Assembly (NCBI RefSeq): GCF_038900055.1
Contig: NZ_JBBMQM010000001.1
Location: forward strand, 1,116,001 to 1,180,000
From: Henriciella sp. AS95
GTDB taxonomy: Bacteria; Pseudomonadota; Alphaproteobacteria; Caulobacterales; Hyphomonadaceae
Length of the DNA stretch: 64,000 bases
Direction: 5' to 3'
This document shows positions 42,711 to 51,253 of this stretch, piece after piece. How positions within the stretch are numbered: position 1 is the stretch's first letter; the number at the start of each line of letters is the position of its first letter. The notes beneath the pieces are model-generated. The model saw only the letters and a program-made list of their open reading frames with translations. It was not told where the DNA came from and ran no database searches. The translations under genes and the position numbers were made by a program.

Positions 42711-43525
42711 TGTTGTCAGACTAATGCAAACTCGTCTCTGCTAGACCGGAGTTGAGTGCGTTTAGGCGGCCAGAAGATGGCGTCATTCGAGGAGGGCGGT
42801 GTCTCGGTTCAGCTTGAAGCGAATTCTTGAATTGAGGTGCCGATCAAGGTTGAAGTGGTTGTGAAACGAGGCGTGAGTCGAAGCGAACTTTTGTAGATTG
42901 CCCATCCTTTGAAATCGGGACATTGCTCGCTCCCGTCGTCGGAAGGGCTGGTGACTATTCTCAGCCCGATTGTTGAGATGTCGACCGACCTCCTGGCGAT
43001 CGATATTTCCGACCTCCTTCATCGCTGCGCCGTACGATCTTAGCCGATCGGTTACGACTGTCCGCGGTGCGCCGTAGCGCTTCATTGCTTTTTTTAAAAA
43101 TCTCAAGGCCGCTGATTTATCTCGTGTTTTCGTGACATAGCTTTCGAGCACCTCGCCTTCATGATCGACGGCACGCCAAAGATAATGGGTCACGCCATTG
43201 ATCTTCACGTAGACTTCGTCGAGGTGCCAGCGCCATTGAGTGACCTGACGAAGCTGCTGGGAACGGCGCTTCCGGATCTCGCCTGCGAAGAGTGGCCCAA
43301 ATCGGTTCCACCAGTACCGGACTGTCTCGTGGCTGACTTCGATTCCGCGCTCGTGCAACAGGTCTTCTACGTTTCTAAGCGAGAGCGGGAAGCGGACATG
43401 CATCATCACAGCGAGCCGAATGATCTCGGGCGAAGTCATGAAATAGCGAAAGGGGAACTTGGCCATGCCAAGCACAGTAGGGCGGTTAGCTATCCGCTCT
43501 CAAGCCAAGTTCTTCTGACGATGCC
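42709..43525 (-). mobile_element. IS6-family insertion sequence, intact copy 2
   Basis: An 817-bp element with ends GGTGTTGTCAGACTAA at 42709 and the partly matching GGCATCGTCAGAAG inverted at 43525. It encodes one full-length transposase. No 8-bp target duplication is seen (TGGGTGGC left, CTGCTGGG right), so the copy has probably recombined since insertion. It lies between the small-gene array and the TetR/catabolic block. Confidence 0.85.
42783..43466 (-). CDS. IS6-family transposase (DDE)
   Basis: A 227-residue transposase. The N-terminus FRYFMTSPEIIRLAVMMHVRFPLSLRN-type helices form the HTH, followed by the DDE catalytic core: HLDEVYVK (Asp), TDRLRSYG (Asp) and NRAENSHQPFRRRER (Glu). The length and spacing match IS6/IS240 transposases. 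The start is ATG 43466; a TTG three codons upstream is possible. It is complete, so this copy may still be active and can provide transposase in trans to the broken copy at 25.5-26.2 kb. Confidence 0.92.
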   Translation of the reverse strand: MAKFPFRYFMTSPEIIRLAVMMHVRFPLSLRNVEDLLHERGIEVSHETVRYWWNRFGPLFAGEIRKRRSQQLRQVTQWRWHLDEVYVKINGVTHYLWRAVDHEGEVLESYVTKTRDKSAALRFLKKAMKRYGAPRTVVTDRLRSYGAAMKEVGNIDRQEVGRHLNNRAENSHQPFRRRERAMSRFQRMGNLQKFASTHASFHNHFNLDRHLNSRIRFKLNRDTALLE

Positions 43526-43567
43526 CTGCTGGGCGGTATCGTCGACGGTAATTGGCAACGTGAGGTA

Positions 43568-44266
43568 TTAGTCGGCCTCTGTGAGAAAAAGGGAAAGCAC
43601 CATATCAATATGCTGCTCGACAAATTTGTTGTCGAAAGGATCTTGTTTTGACATGAATTTATATTCTTCAGCGAGAGTGAATACCGAAGTAGAGGCTCCA
43701 ATAAACAAATAGCGCAGATGCATCACGTCTCCGTCGCGCAACATGCCGGCTTCCTGCGCCTTCTTGAGCAATAGAAGATCCAGAGAAATGCCTGGTGCGA
43801 GGTGGTTCTCAATCAACCAGGACAAGCGCTCATTTGCGCTTTCATTTGCCTGAACCATGAAGCGGTGCAGTTGGGGCACTCTTGCGCTGAACAGGATGAA
43901 TTCCCTCAGCATCAGCCTCAGAAGGATCGGTTGGTCGACGCCGTCCAGTCCCTGATAGCGTTCGCGCTGCTTGATCACATAGGTTCCGAAGACCTCCTTG
44001 GCGGTTGCCTTCCAGAGTAGTTCCTTGCTGCCAAAATGATGGCCGATGAGCCGGTGGTTTACGTCAGCGCGCTCTGCGATTTCGCGCGTACTCGCCCCTT
44101 CAAAGCCCTTGTCCGCAAACTCTCGCAACGCCGACGTCAATATCGCCTGCTTTGTATCGATCGCCCGCTGCTGTTCTCGTCTCTTGCGCCGTTTGGGGCG
44201 CTTCTTTTCGCCCGTCGAGGTTGAAGCCTTGCCTGCAGCATCGTCCGGTTTCGATTTCAGGGTCAT
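43568..44266 (-). CDS. TetR-family transcriptional regulator
   Basis: A 232-residue regulator. A basic Lys/Arg-rich N-terminus (~20-34) leads into a TetR HTH (ILTSALREFADKGFEGASTREIAERADVNHRLIGHHFGSKELL, ~40-82), then a helical ligand-binding domain (LREFILFSARVPQLHRFM). It lies between IS6 copy 2 and the catabolic block, and may repress the divergent operons near 48.2-48.3 kb or its own promoter. The inducer is unknown. Confidence 0.88.
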   Translation of the reverse strand: MTLKSKPDDAAGKASTSTGEKKRPKRRKRREQQRAIDTKQAILTSALREFADKGFEGASTREIAERADVNHRLIGHHFGSKELLWKATAKEVFGTYVIKQRERYQGLDGVDQPILLRLMLREFILFSARVPQLHRFMVQANESANERLSWLIENHLAPGISLDLLLLKKAQEAGMLRDGDVMHLRYLFIGASTSVFTLAEEYKFMSKQDPFDNKFVEQHIDMVLSLFLTEAD

Positions 44267-44603
44267 GTCTTTCTCGTCCCTCAGATTTCCTGGCGCTGCC
44301 TGTTTGCCAAACGCTGGAGGCTAATTTCCTCACGCGACAAGGCTCGTTCAGCTATCACGGATGAGCCTGTAGCGCCTGGCAGCTGCCGATCCTGGTGCCG
44401 ACTAATCACCAACAATTCAACATAATGAAGAGATCAAGGTAAATTAAGCCCTTATAATTCTACACTGCGTGATACAGAGGCACTGTAGCATTTACAGTTT
44501 TGAACAAGTAGTCGGCGCCCCTTGCGCGAATGAGCCGTGAAAACGCGCAGTCGACCCAGGCTAGAGTGGCCCGGGGCAGAGAGCGCCGCCATTAACGCGC
44601 CCC
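44267..44603. other. Intergenic region, no gene seen
   Basis: 337 bp between the TetR gene (which starts at 44266 and runs left) and the terminator at 44604. It should contain the TetR promoter; an AT-rich stretch near 44400-44460 is the likely place, but I cannot define boxes. Only short shadow frames are present. Confidence 0.4.
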
Positions 44604-44638
44604 AAAAAAAGCGCCGCAGACCCGAAGGACTGCGGCGC
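44604..44638 (-). terminator. Intrinsic terminator of the leftward catabolic operon
   Basis: Read on the minus strand: a 9-bp stem (CTGCGGCGC pairing across a 10-nt loop, 44611-44638) followed by TTTTTTT (44604-44610). It lies 37 bp beyond the end of the hydrolase gene at 44676 and closes the operon that begins with the DUF35 gene at 48241. Confidence 0.85.
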
Positions 44639-44675
44639 AGGCATGGCGCGAGGAAAAACGCCCTTTGGTCGATCA

Positions 44676-45851
44676 TCAGTCAGGCAGGCCATCGAGCATG
44701 CCCGTCTTGAGCAGCCAGGAGGTGGAAAGATCCAAAGCGGTCTTCAGCTGTTCGCGCTGGCCGATGTAGTAGTGATTGGCGCCCTGGATGGTGTGCAGCT
44801 CCTTGGGGCCTCCAAGGCTCTGATAGATCGTCTCTGTATGGGAGGGTGGGCAGCAATCATCAGCCGAGTTGGCAATCACGATTGCCGGGACTTTCACGCC
44901 AGGGCCTTGTCGCTCAGTCATCGCGCGGGACTCGTCGATGCTCCACTGTGACAGCCAGCTGCGCAACGTGGCGAACCGGCCGAGCCCGATCGGGCCGTTA
45001 TTCACGACGGCAGGATCACCGAGATAACATTTGCCCGGAACCCGGTCATTCGCATCAATGCGCGGATCGAGCCATCGTGGATCGGCCATGGTGCCATGGG
45101 TGACAAAACATCTCTCCTGGTCGTCGCCGCCCTTGCGCTGAAGCTGGTCGAGCGTGTCTTTCACCCAGGCGGTGATCTGCCGGTTGCGTGCGATCTGAGC
45201 GGCCCGGTAAGCGGCGACAAAGTCATCGGAGTACGGAGGTTTTGGGCCGTTCTTGTCGTCGTAGAGATCAAGCTCCGGGTTTCGTTCACCGGGGTTGAGT
45301 TCGTTCAGGATCGAGGCGTCCATCGATTCGGTCATGATCCGCGCCCGCGCAGAATGGGCGGCCATCTGCATGATCGCATCTGCGGGTGGCAAGCTCGAAA
45401 GGTCCACCGGCTCACCGGACGGCGTTTGCGTAATATTGGGCGCTTCGGCCTGCGACTGATAGAAGACCGACAGTGACGCGCCGCCGCTCCACCCGGCGAG
45501 GACAACCCGTTTGTAGCCAAGCCTTTCACGCGCATATTTGATGTACTGGCCAAGGTCGACCAGCACCTTTTCCATGATGAGCGCGCTGTCATTGTGTGGG
45601 TAGCGGCTGCCACAGGTCAGAACCGGCACGCCGAGGCGGGCCAGATCACGCGGCAAAGGCAGCGTGTCGAGCGTCGCCGTTGGATGCATGAAGACGAGCA
45701 CGGTGTCCTTTGTCGCGTCGGGGCGGCGCATGTGCATGCCCTGAAGGATGACGTTGGAGACGCCGCCGCCATAGGTGTCGCGGGACTGGCTCTCTTCGGT
45801 AAACGCGATGAGGACGGGCGAGGTGGTAAATCGTGGGGCTTCCTTGGCCAT
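44676..45851 (-). CDS. Alpha/beta-hydrolase
   Basis: A 391-residue hydrolase. The nucleophile elbow is GWSGGAS (Ser122), with a later acid (SADDCCPP) and a His in GANHYYIG near the C-terminus completing a plausible catalytic triad. FMHPTATLDTLPLPRD carries the oxyanion-side HP motif. No signal peptide. The AAGGAC RBS precedes ATG 45851. It is last in the minus operon after the isomerase-like gene; ester, lactone or C-C bond hydrolysis of a pathway intermediate is possible. Confidence 0.82.
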   Translation of the reverse strand: MAKEAPRFTTSPVLIAFTEESQSRDTYGGGVSNVILQGMHMRRPDATKDTVLVFMHPTATLDTLPLPRDLARLGVPVLTCGSRYPHNDSALIMEKVLVDLGQYIKYARERLGYKRVVLAGWSGGASLSVFYQSQAEAPNITQTPSGEPVDLSSLPPADAIMQMAAHSARARIMTESMDASILNELNPGERNPELDLYDDKNGPKPPYSDDFVAAYRAAQIARNRQITAWVKDTLDQLQRKGGDDQERCFVTHGTMADPRWLDPRIDANDRVPGKCYLGDPAVVNNGPIGLGRFATLRSWLSQWSIDESRAMTERQGPGVKVPAIVIANSADDCCPPSHTETIYQSLGGPKELHTIQGANHYYIGQREQLKTALDLSTSWLLKTGMLDGLPD

Positions 45852-45869
45852 GGTGTTCTTGTCCTTTTA

Positions 45870-46652
45870 CTAGCCTTGAATGTCTTCGCTGGAAGCGGCA
45901 GCCGCAGCTTTCGCGGCTTCGCTCAAGATGAAGCCTGCATCAGGTGCAACAGGGTCGAGGCCGAGCGCGCGTAGCATCGACCGCGTCGTGCACGCAGCGG
46001 CGGAGGTGACGGGCAGTCCGAGCTTGTCTTCGACGACCGGGATGGCTTCGCGCGACGGCATTTGCACGCAAGCCGACACGACGACGAGGTCTGCGCCTCT
46101 GGTGTTCAGACGGTCGACATCGTTGACCAGGGCCATCGGATCGCGCCGGCCCACTTCGAGATTGTCCGGAATCGCCAGCGCGATGGAATCGATGACGTCG
46201 ATGCCCTGATCCTTGATATAGTCGACAACCAGATCCGTGAGCGCGGGCATGTAGGGTGTCACGATGGAAATCGAGCGGATGCCGGCGAGCTTCAGTTCGT
46301 CGACGAGCGCGCCGGCGGACGTGACGACCGGGGCGGCATGTCCTTCTTCTTTCATTCGGGCGTGAAGAGCACCCTGGCTGGTGCGGTGATATCCGAGCCC
46401 CATGCTCATGATGGCAACGAGGCAGGCATAGCCGACGACGTCCACTTCGGCATCCGCCAGTTCAGCAGCGCAGCGAAGGCTGTCACGGTCCATCGCAGCC
46501 AGTTCTTCTTTTGTGACTTTTTTCATCCGCATACGGCTTGAATGGAATGTGAATTGCTCGCCCGGCAGGGTGCGTTCGCGCCCGCGCAGGATGGCCGGAA
46601 TTTCCGTTTCCATCGTAGTGTTCGAGCTCGGTACGATTTGACCTATTCTCAT
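45870..46652 (-). CDS. Maleate-isomerase / Asp-Glu racemase-like protein
   Basis: A 260-residue protein. It begins MRIGQIVPSSNTTMETEIP, the usual start of maleate cis-trans isomerases and arylmalonate decarboxylase relatives. The two expected catalytic Cys are present (GYACLVAIM and SACVQMPS). The ATG at 46652 has GGAA 7 nt upstream and matches the family start; a longer start at 46682 is less likely. It sits between thiolase-like and hydrolase genes. Reaction possibilities: cis-trans isomerisation or decarboxylation of a dicarboxylate or malonate-type intermediate. Confidence 0.82.
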   Translation of the reverse strand: MRIGQIVPSSNTTMETEIPAILRGRERTLPGEQFTFHSSRMRMKKVTKEELAAMDRDSLRCAAELADAEVDVVGYACLVAIMSMGLGYHRTSQGALHARMKEEGHAAPVVTSAGALVDELKLAGIRSISIVTPYMPALTDLVVDYIKDQGIDVIDSIALAIPDNLEVGRRDPMALVNDVDRLNTRGADLVVVSACVQMPSREAIPVVEDKLGLPVTSAAACTTRSMLRALGLDPVAPDAGFILSEAAKAAAAASSEDIQG

Positions 46653-46691
46653 GACTGTTTCCGATTTTCTGTTGAGAGGCATGGGGCCGCT

Positions 46692-47849
46692 TCAGGCTGG
46701 ACCCGACTTGCTCAGGATGTGAACGAGGCAGACCGATCCGATCCCCACCATATGGGCGAGACCGAGCCGCGCGTCCGGGTGCTGACGTTCACCGGCTTCG
46801 CCGCGCAGCTGGCGGGTGATTTCGCAGACCTGTCCGACGCCGGTCGGGCCGATGGGGTGCCCCATTGCCAAGAGCCCGCCCGAGGGATTGACGGCGACAC
46901 GGCCGCCGATGTCGAAGTCGCCGCGCTCCAGCTGTTCGGCTGCCTTCCCCGGCGGGCAGATGCCAAGCGCTTCGACATAAAGAAGTTCCTCGATCGAAAA
47001 GCCGTCATGGAATTCGACAATGTCGAGATCGTCCGGGGCAATGCCCGCTTCCTCGCAGCTCATGGCGAGGGTTTCGCGGGTAAGTTCGGTATCCGGGTCG
47101 GCGCCGGGGCCGTAAACTTTTTCAGAGCGTGAGGTGGACGATAGAACCTGGATACAGCGCGCCGGATCGACACCAAGCCGCTTGATAGCTTGTTCTGAAG
47201 CAACAATGACGGCCGCGGCGCCTTCGCCGATGGGACAGCATTGCAGCTTGGTCAGCGTGCCTGAGATCGGCGGGCCCGCCATCACGTCTTCAATTGTGAA
47301 CCCCTGCTGACGATGCGCGTAGGGATTTTTTGATGCGTTCTTGTAATTTTTGACGGCGACGGCTGCGACCTGTTCGGCGGTCGTTCCGTAGGTCGTCATG
47401 TACTCATGCGCGAGCAGCGAAAAGTGTGTGAATGGAGAAACGTACTCATTGACGAGGTCCGGTACGCCAGCCTGCTCATGGGCCAGCCTCACACGACCAG
47501 GCTTGTCCAAACCGATGGCCAGCGAGACGTCGCAAGCGCCGGTTGCGACTTCCATGACAGACTGCCGAACTGCGGTCGATCCGGACGCTGACGCATTCTC
47601 GACCTGTGCAATAGGCAGGCCGGATGCTCCGAGATGGCGCAACATCGCCCGGCTTGGCGCCATCCCAAGAAAGGTCGTTCCTGTATAGACGGATTCTACT
47701 TCCGAAAACGCGATGTCGGCATCAGCGAGCGCTTCACGTATAGCGGTGAGGCCGAGTTCGACATAGGTCTTTTCGCTGATGGACTGATATCGATGGAGCC
47801 CGATTCCGATAACATAGACCGGCCGAAATTCATTAAGCGGCTTGCGCAT
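46692..47849 (-). CDS. SCP2/thiolase-like protein lacking the catalytic Cys (candidate aldolase)
   Basis: A 385-residue thiolase-fold protein. Where thiolases have NACASGS it reads ENASASGS, i.e. Ser87 in place of the nucleophilic Cys. The usual HDCF motif reads EFHDGFS, so the second Cys is missing too; GGLLAMGHPIG remains. The gene begins in the stop of a DUF35 gene (1-bp overlap). Thiolase-like proteins without Cys that pair with DUF35 proteins include Ltp2, a retro-aldolase of steroid side-chain degradation. This supports a retro-aldol rather than thiolytic reaction, but that is inference. Confidence 0.8.
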   Translation of the reverse strand: MRKPLNEFRPVYVIGIGLHRYQSISEKTYVELGLTAIREALADADIAFSEVESVYTGTTFLGMAPSRAMLRHLGASGLPIAQVENASASGSTAVRQSVMEVATGACDVSLAIGLDKPGRVRLAHEQAGVPDLVNEYVSPFTHFSLLAHEYMTTYGTTAEQVAAVAVKNYKNASKNPYAHRQQGFTIEDVMAGPPISGTLTKLQCCPIGEGAAAVIVASEQAIKRLGVDPARCIQVLSSTSRSEKVYGPGADPDTELTRETLAMSCEEAGIAPDDLDIVEFHDGFSIEELLYVEALGICPPGKAAEQLERGDFDIGGRVAVNPSGGLLAMGHPIGPTGVGQVCEITRQLRGEAGERQHPDARLGLAHMVGIGSVCLVHILSKSGPA

Positions 47850-48241
47850 CAGTCTGCCCCCGAAACTCGAAATCTAAGTTCGTCGACGGCGTCGCCTGTC
47901 GGAGCCTGTCGACCGACGAGAACGGATTCGACAGCATCGTTCACCTTCAACGCGGAGTCCGTCGGCGTATTCATAAGGGCTCGCACGACCGGTCCATCTT
48001 CGAGCGCAATTGAAGCGATCGTATAAGGCACAGAAATATCGCGCTGATTGGCGTGATGCGTCGTCACGAATGCAAGCAGTCGCCCCTTTCCTGCCAGCAG
48101 CTGTTCTTCAACTTGCGCACCGAAGGCACCACAAGTTTCACATCCATAAGGGTTGGGCGGAAACGCGACCCTGTCGCAGCTGCCGCAGCGCTGCCCCTTC
48201 AGGCGCGGCGGCATCTCCTCATCATCATAAAGCTTGTGCAC
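47849..48241 (-). CDS. DUF35 OB-fold/zinc-ribbon protein
   Basis: A 130-residue protein. A rubredoxin-like zinc ribbon with CGSC and CETC pairs (~19-37) precedes an OB-fold (LLAGKGRLLAFVTTHH, YTIASIALEDGPVV). This matches DUF35 partners of thiolase-like and acyl-CoA enzymes. GTG 48241 follows GGGAG. It overlaps the thiolase-like gene start by one base, so the two are made in fixed ratio and probably form a complex, as in Ltp2-ChsH2 (DUF35 domain). Confidence 0.88.
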   Translation of the reverse strand: MHKLYDDEEMPPRLKGQRCGSCDRVAFPPNPYGCETCGAFGAQVEEQLLAGKGRLLAFVTTHHANQRDISVPYTIASIALEDGPVVRALMNTPTDSALKVNDAVESVLVGRQAPTGDAVDELRFRVSGAD

Positions 48242-48332
48242 ACGCTTCTCCCCTCAAATTTGAAATATGTGTTGACGTGCATAATATGATGTCCTTAAAT
48301 TATCCAGTCAAGGAATTAAAGGGACGGATAAG
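48242..48332 (+). promoter_or_regulatory. Divergent promoter region between the two catabolic operons
   Basis: 91 bp, AT-rich. On + a TTGACG (48272-48277) is followed after 17 bp by TTAAAT (48295-48300), acceptable -35/-10 boxes for the ECH operon. The leftward promoter for the DUF35 operon must lie in the same short stretch, so a regulator bound here could control both. No clean palindrome found. Confidence 0.45.
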
Positions 48333-49139
48333 GTGAAAGACACCAAACCAATTCAGGTCCGATATGAGGGCGAGGTGGCGACCATTTTGTTGGACCGGCC
48401 AGACCGGGCAAACACGATCACACTGCAGCTCACAATCGACTTCAACGATGCGCTTGACGAGCTTGAGCGCGACCCGAATATTGCTTGCATTCTAATTATG
48501 GGCGCTGGCGAAAAGCACTTTTGCGGCGGTGCGGATCTTCGCGAGATCGAGAATATGATGACCGAAGAGGGCGTCACAGGTGATCCGCGGCGCGACTTCA
48601 TTCGACATATAGAAGAAGTGTCGAAGCCAGTGATCTGCGTCATCAATGGTGCGGCTATGGGCGGGGGGTGCGAGATCGCGCTAGCCTGCGATTTTCGAAT
48701 AATGTCCGAGGACGCGAAGATTGGGCTGCCAGAGATCCGCTTTGGAGCTCTGCCGGGGGCGGGGGGCACCCAGCGGCTACCGCGTATCGTGGGTTTGGCC
48801 AAGGCCAAGGAAATGATCCTGCTCGGGAATCCCCTATCCGCAGATGAGGCTCTGAGCGCCGGACTTGTGACGGCCATTGTGCCTCGCGAAAAGCTGCTGG
48901 AGGCGGCTCGGGATCTCGCATCAAAGCTTGCTGATAAGGCGCCATTTGCTTTGGCCGCCGGCAAACGCCTCATGAATGAAGCGCTGAGTATTCCTTTAGA
49001 TGAAGGCCTGACGCTGGAGCGCAGGGTCATAAGGGATATGGCGTCGGATGAGGAGCGGGAAGAATTCCGGGCGCGATCGGCAGCGAAGAGCTCAGTTTAC
49101 GCGGGAATTTTTTCGGCAACAAAAGCCAAGTCAAATTGA
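48333..49139 (+). CDS. Enoyl-CoA hydratase/isomerase family protein
   Basis: A 268-residue crotonase-fold enzyme. Oxyanion-hole segments are HFCGGADL and GGGCEIAL, and both catalytic glutamates of classical enoyl-CoA hydratases appear (E114, E134; PEIRFGALPGAGGTQRL). GTG start with a GGATAAG-type RBS. First gene of the rightward operon, 12 bp before an SDR gene. Expected role: hydration of a trans-2-enoyl-CoA in degradation of the imported substrate; the acyl chain is unknown. Confidence 0.9.
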   Translation: MKDTKPIQVRYEGEVATILLDRPDRANTITLQLTIDFNDALDELERDPNIACILIMGAGEKHFCGGADLREIENMMTEEGVTGDPRRDFIRHIEEVSKPVICVINGAAMGGGCEIALACDFRIMSEDAKIGLPEIRFGALPGAGGTQRLPRIVGLAKAKEMILLGNPLSADEALSAGLVTAIVPREKLLEAARDLASKLADKAPFALAAGKRLMNEALSIPLDEGLTLERRVIRDMASDEEREEFRARSAAKSSVYAGIFSATKAKSN

Positions 49140-49150
49140 AAGAGAGAACC

Positions 49151-49942
49151 GTGGAAAAGCAGATACTTAGCTTGAAGGGGCGTGTGTGCCTCGTGACCGG
49201 GGCGGGGCAGGGCATCGGCCGACAGGTCGCGCTACACTTTGCCAGCAGCGGTGCCGATGCGGTCGTCGTGAATGATTTTCATCAGGACCGCGCGGACGAT
49301 GTCGCTGAAGAAATCAAGGCGATGGGCGGCCAAGCGATGGCGATCTCAGCAGACGTCACTGACCGCGCTTCGGTTAACGAGATGGTCAGCAAGGCCAGCA
49401 GGGAGCTCGGCACGATCGGCGTTCTCGTCAACAATGCCGGCAATATGGGGGCCAAGCCCGATGAAGTGGAAATGGCGCCCTTCTGGACGGCGTCGACAGA
49501 CACCTGGGACGCGTTTCTGGCGGTGAACCTGTACGGTGTATTGAACTGCACAAGCGCGGTCATTCCCGGAATGATCGAGGACAAATCGGGGCGACTGGTC
49601 ACGATCGTGTCGGATGCCGGGCGCGTCGGTGAGTCCGGCCTTGAGATCTACTCGGCGGCGAAAGCTGGCGCGGCAGGCTTCATGCGAGGCGTGGCGCGGT
49701 CAATGGGGCGCCACGGCATCACCGCAAACAGCGTTGCGATAGCCACCACGAGGACGCCCGGCGTTGCTGACGTAACGGAAGATGCGGAACGCGCTAAACG
49801 AATGTTGAGCCAGTACACGATCCGTCGATTCGGAGAGCCAGAAGACGTTGCCAATATGGCGTTGTTTCTGGCGTCGGACGCGGCGAGCTGGATCACAGGA
49901 CAGACCTACCCGGTGAATGGCGGATTCTCATTCAACTTGTAA
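49151..49942 (+). CDS. Short-chain dehydrogenase/reductase
   Basis: A 263-residue classical SDR: TGAGQGIG (16-23), NNAG, a catalytic Ser (IVSDAGRVG region), YSAAK (Tyr/Lys) and a C-terminal PVNGG. The start is GTG 49151 with AAAGAGAG upstream; a TTG at 49136 overlaps the previous gene's end and seems too early. It follows the enoyl-CoA hydratase gene by 12 bp, so 3-hydroxyacyl-CoA oxidation is the natural guess. Confidence 0.9.
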   Translation: MEKQILSLKGRVCLVTGAGQGIGRQVALHFASSGADAVVVNDFHQDRADDVAEEIKAMGGQAMAISADVTDRASVNEMVSKASRELGTIGVLVNNAGNMGAKPDEVEMAPFWTASTDTWDAFLAVNLYGVLNCTSAVIPGMIEDKSGRLVTIVSDAGRVGESGLEIYSAAKAGAAGFMRGVARSMGRHGITANSVAIATTRTPGVADVTEDAERAKRMLSQYTIRRFGEPEDVANMALFLASDAASWITGQTYPVNGGFSFNL

Positions 49943-49981
49943 CGCAACAGCTCCGCAAGAGAGCAGATTCGGAGGAACAGG

Positions 49982-51196
49982 ATGGAAAAGGCAGACTTCT
50001 ACAGGAACGCACGCACCGATTGCACGGGGCCCTGTCAGGGACTGGTGGTTATCGAAATCACGACATCCTGGGCGGGCCCAATGGCGGGGTGTCTTCTGGC
50101 TGATTTCGGTGCGGAGGTGATCAAGGTCGAGCACCCGGCCGGCGAAGTCATGCGCCGTCAGCCGCTCGGCATTCCGGATTCGCAGCTGATGATCATGCAC
50201 GAAACGGTCAATCGAAATAAGCGGAATGTATCGATGGATTTGCGCGATCCTGACGGGCGGGCCAGTTTTCTGAAACTCTGTGAGCGCGCCGATGTTGTGA
50301 TTGAAAACTTCCGACCGGGTACGCTGGCTTCGTGGGGCATCGGTTATGACGACGTTGCGGCTGTGAAGCCCGACATCGTGTACGTTTCGATCAGCGGATT
50401 TGGCCAGTTCGGGACGTTATCCGACCGCGCTTGCTATGACCCGGTTGCTCAGAACTATTGTGGCTGGACATCAATCGCCGGCGACCCAGACCAACCGCCA
50501 ATGAAGGCCCCGACGTTCCTGGGTGACGACCTTGCGGGAATGCATGGCGCTCTCGGAGCGCTAGCTGCGCTGCGACATCGTGATCGCACCGGCGAGGGGC
50601 AGCACGTCGATGTCGCCCTGATCGACAGTCTGCTTTATGCAAGTAATGGCCATCTCACGGCAGGCGCTTTTGGTATCGATATTCCAAAAACCGGTAACCA
50701 GTTTCCAAAAGCCATGCCGGCGAATGTATTTTCGTGCAGTGACGGGTCTGCCTATATTGCCACGCTGCTGGATTCCCACTGGGATGCGATGGCCAAGCTT
50801 ATGGGCCGGGCGGATTTGACCGGCTTGCGACTACCTGAGCGGCTGGAGCGGCGGGAAGAACTCAACGCGCTTCTGGCGGACTGGTGCCGTGCGCGTCCGG
50901 TCGAAGAGGTTGTCGATGCCTTCGCCGCGAAGGGGCTCGCAGCGACACGCGTTAATACGTATACGGATGTTGCGTCGGAAGAGCACACCGCTTCGCGCGA
51001 CATGTTGCAGACGGTGCGGCTGGTAGATGGCGTTGAAGCGCCCCTGACAGGGCCATCCGTGAAGTTTTCCAGAACACCAACGAGCATCAGACATCCTGCG
51101 CCGTCGGTTGGTCAGGACAATGAGGAATTATTGGGGGCGCTCGGTTCCTCCAATGAACAAGTCCAACAAGCCGAGAAAGCAAAGAGCCGCGGATAA
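49982..51196 (+). CDS. CaiB/BaiF family CoA-transferase
   Basis: A 404-residue class III CoA-transferase. It has GLVVIEITTSWAGPM, GAEVIKVEHP, NRNKRNVSMDL, and the catalytic Asp in FLGDDLAGMHG (D182/183). The His-Asp pair of methylacyl-CoA racemases is absent, so transferase activity is favoured. A strong CGGAGGAACAGG RBS. It follows the SDR by 39 bp and ends 57 bp before a TonB receptor. It probably loads CoA onto the substrate acid or recycles CoA from a product. Confidence 0.88.
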   Translation: MEKADFYRNARTDCTGPCQGLVVIEITTSWAGPMAGCLLADFGAEVIKVEHPAGEVMRRQPLGIPDSQLMIMHETVNRNKRNVSMDLRDPDGRASFLKLCERADVVIENFRPGTLASWGIGYDDVAAVKPDIVYVSISGFGQFGTLSDRACYDPVAQNYCGWTSIAGDPDQPPMKAPTFLGDDLAGMHGALGALAALRHRDRTGEGQHVDVALIDSLLYASNGHLTAGAFGIDIPKTGNQFPKAMPANVFSCSDGSAYIATLLDSHWDAMAKLMGRADLTGLRLPERLERREELNALLADWCRARPVEEVVDAFAAKGLAATRVNTYTDVASEEHTASRDMLQTVRLVDGVEAPLTGPSVKFSRTPTSIRHPAPSVGQDNEELLGALGSSNEQVQQAEKAKSRG

Positions 51197-51253
51197 ATAA
51201 CGGAACAAGAGCGTCCGGAAGAAGACCGTATCTGTTATTTTGGGAGGAATATA

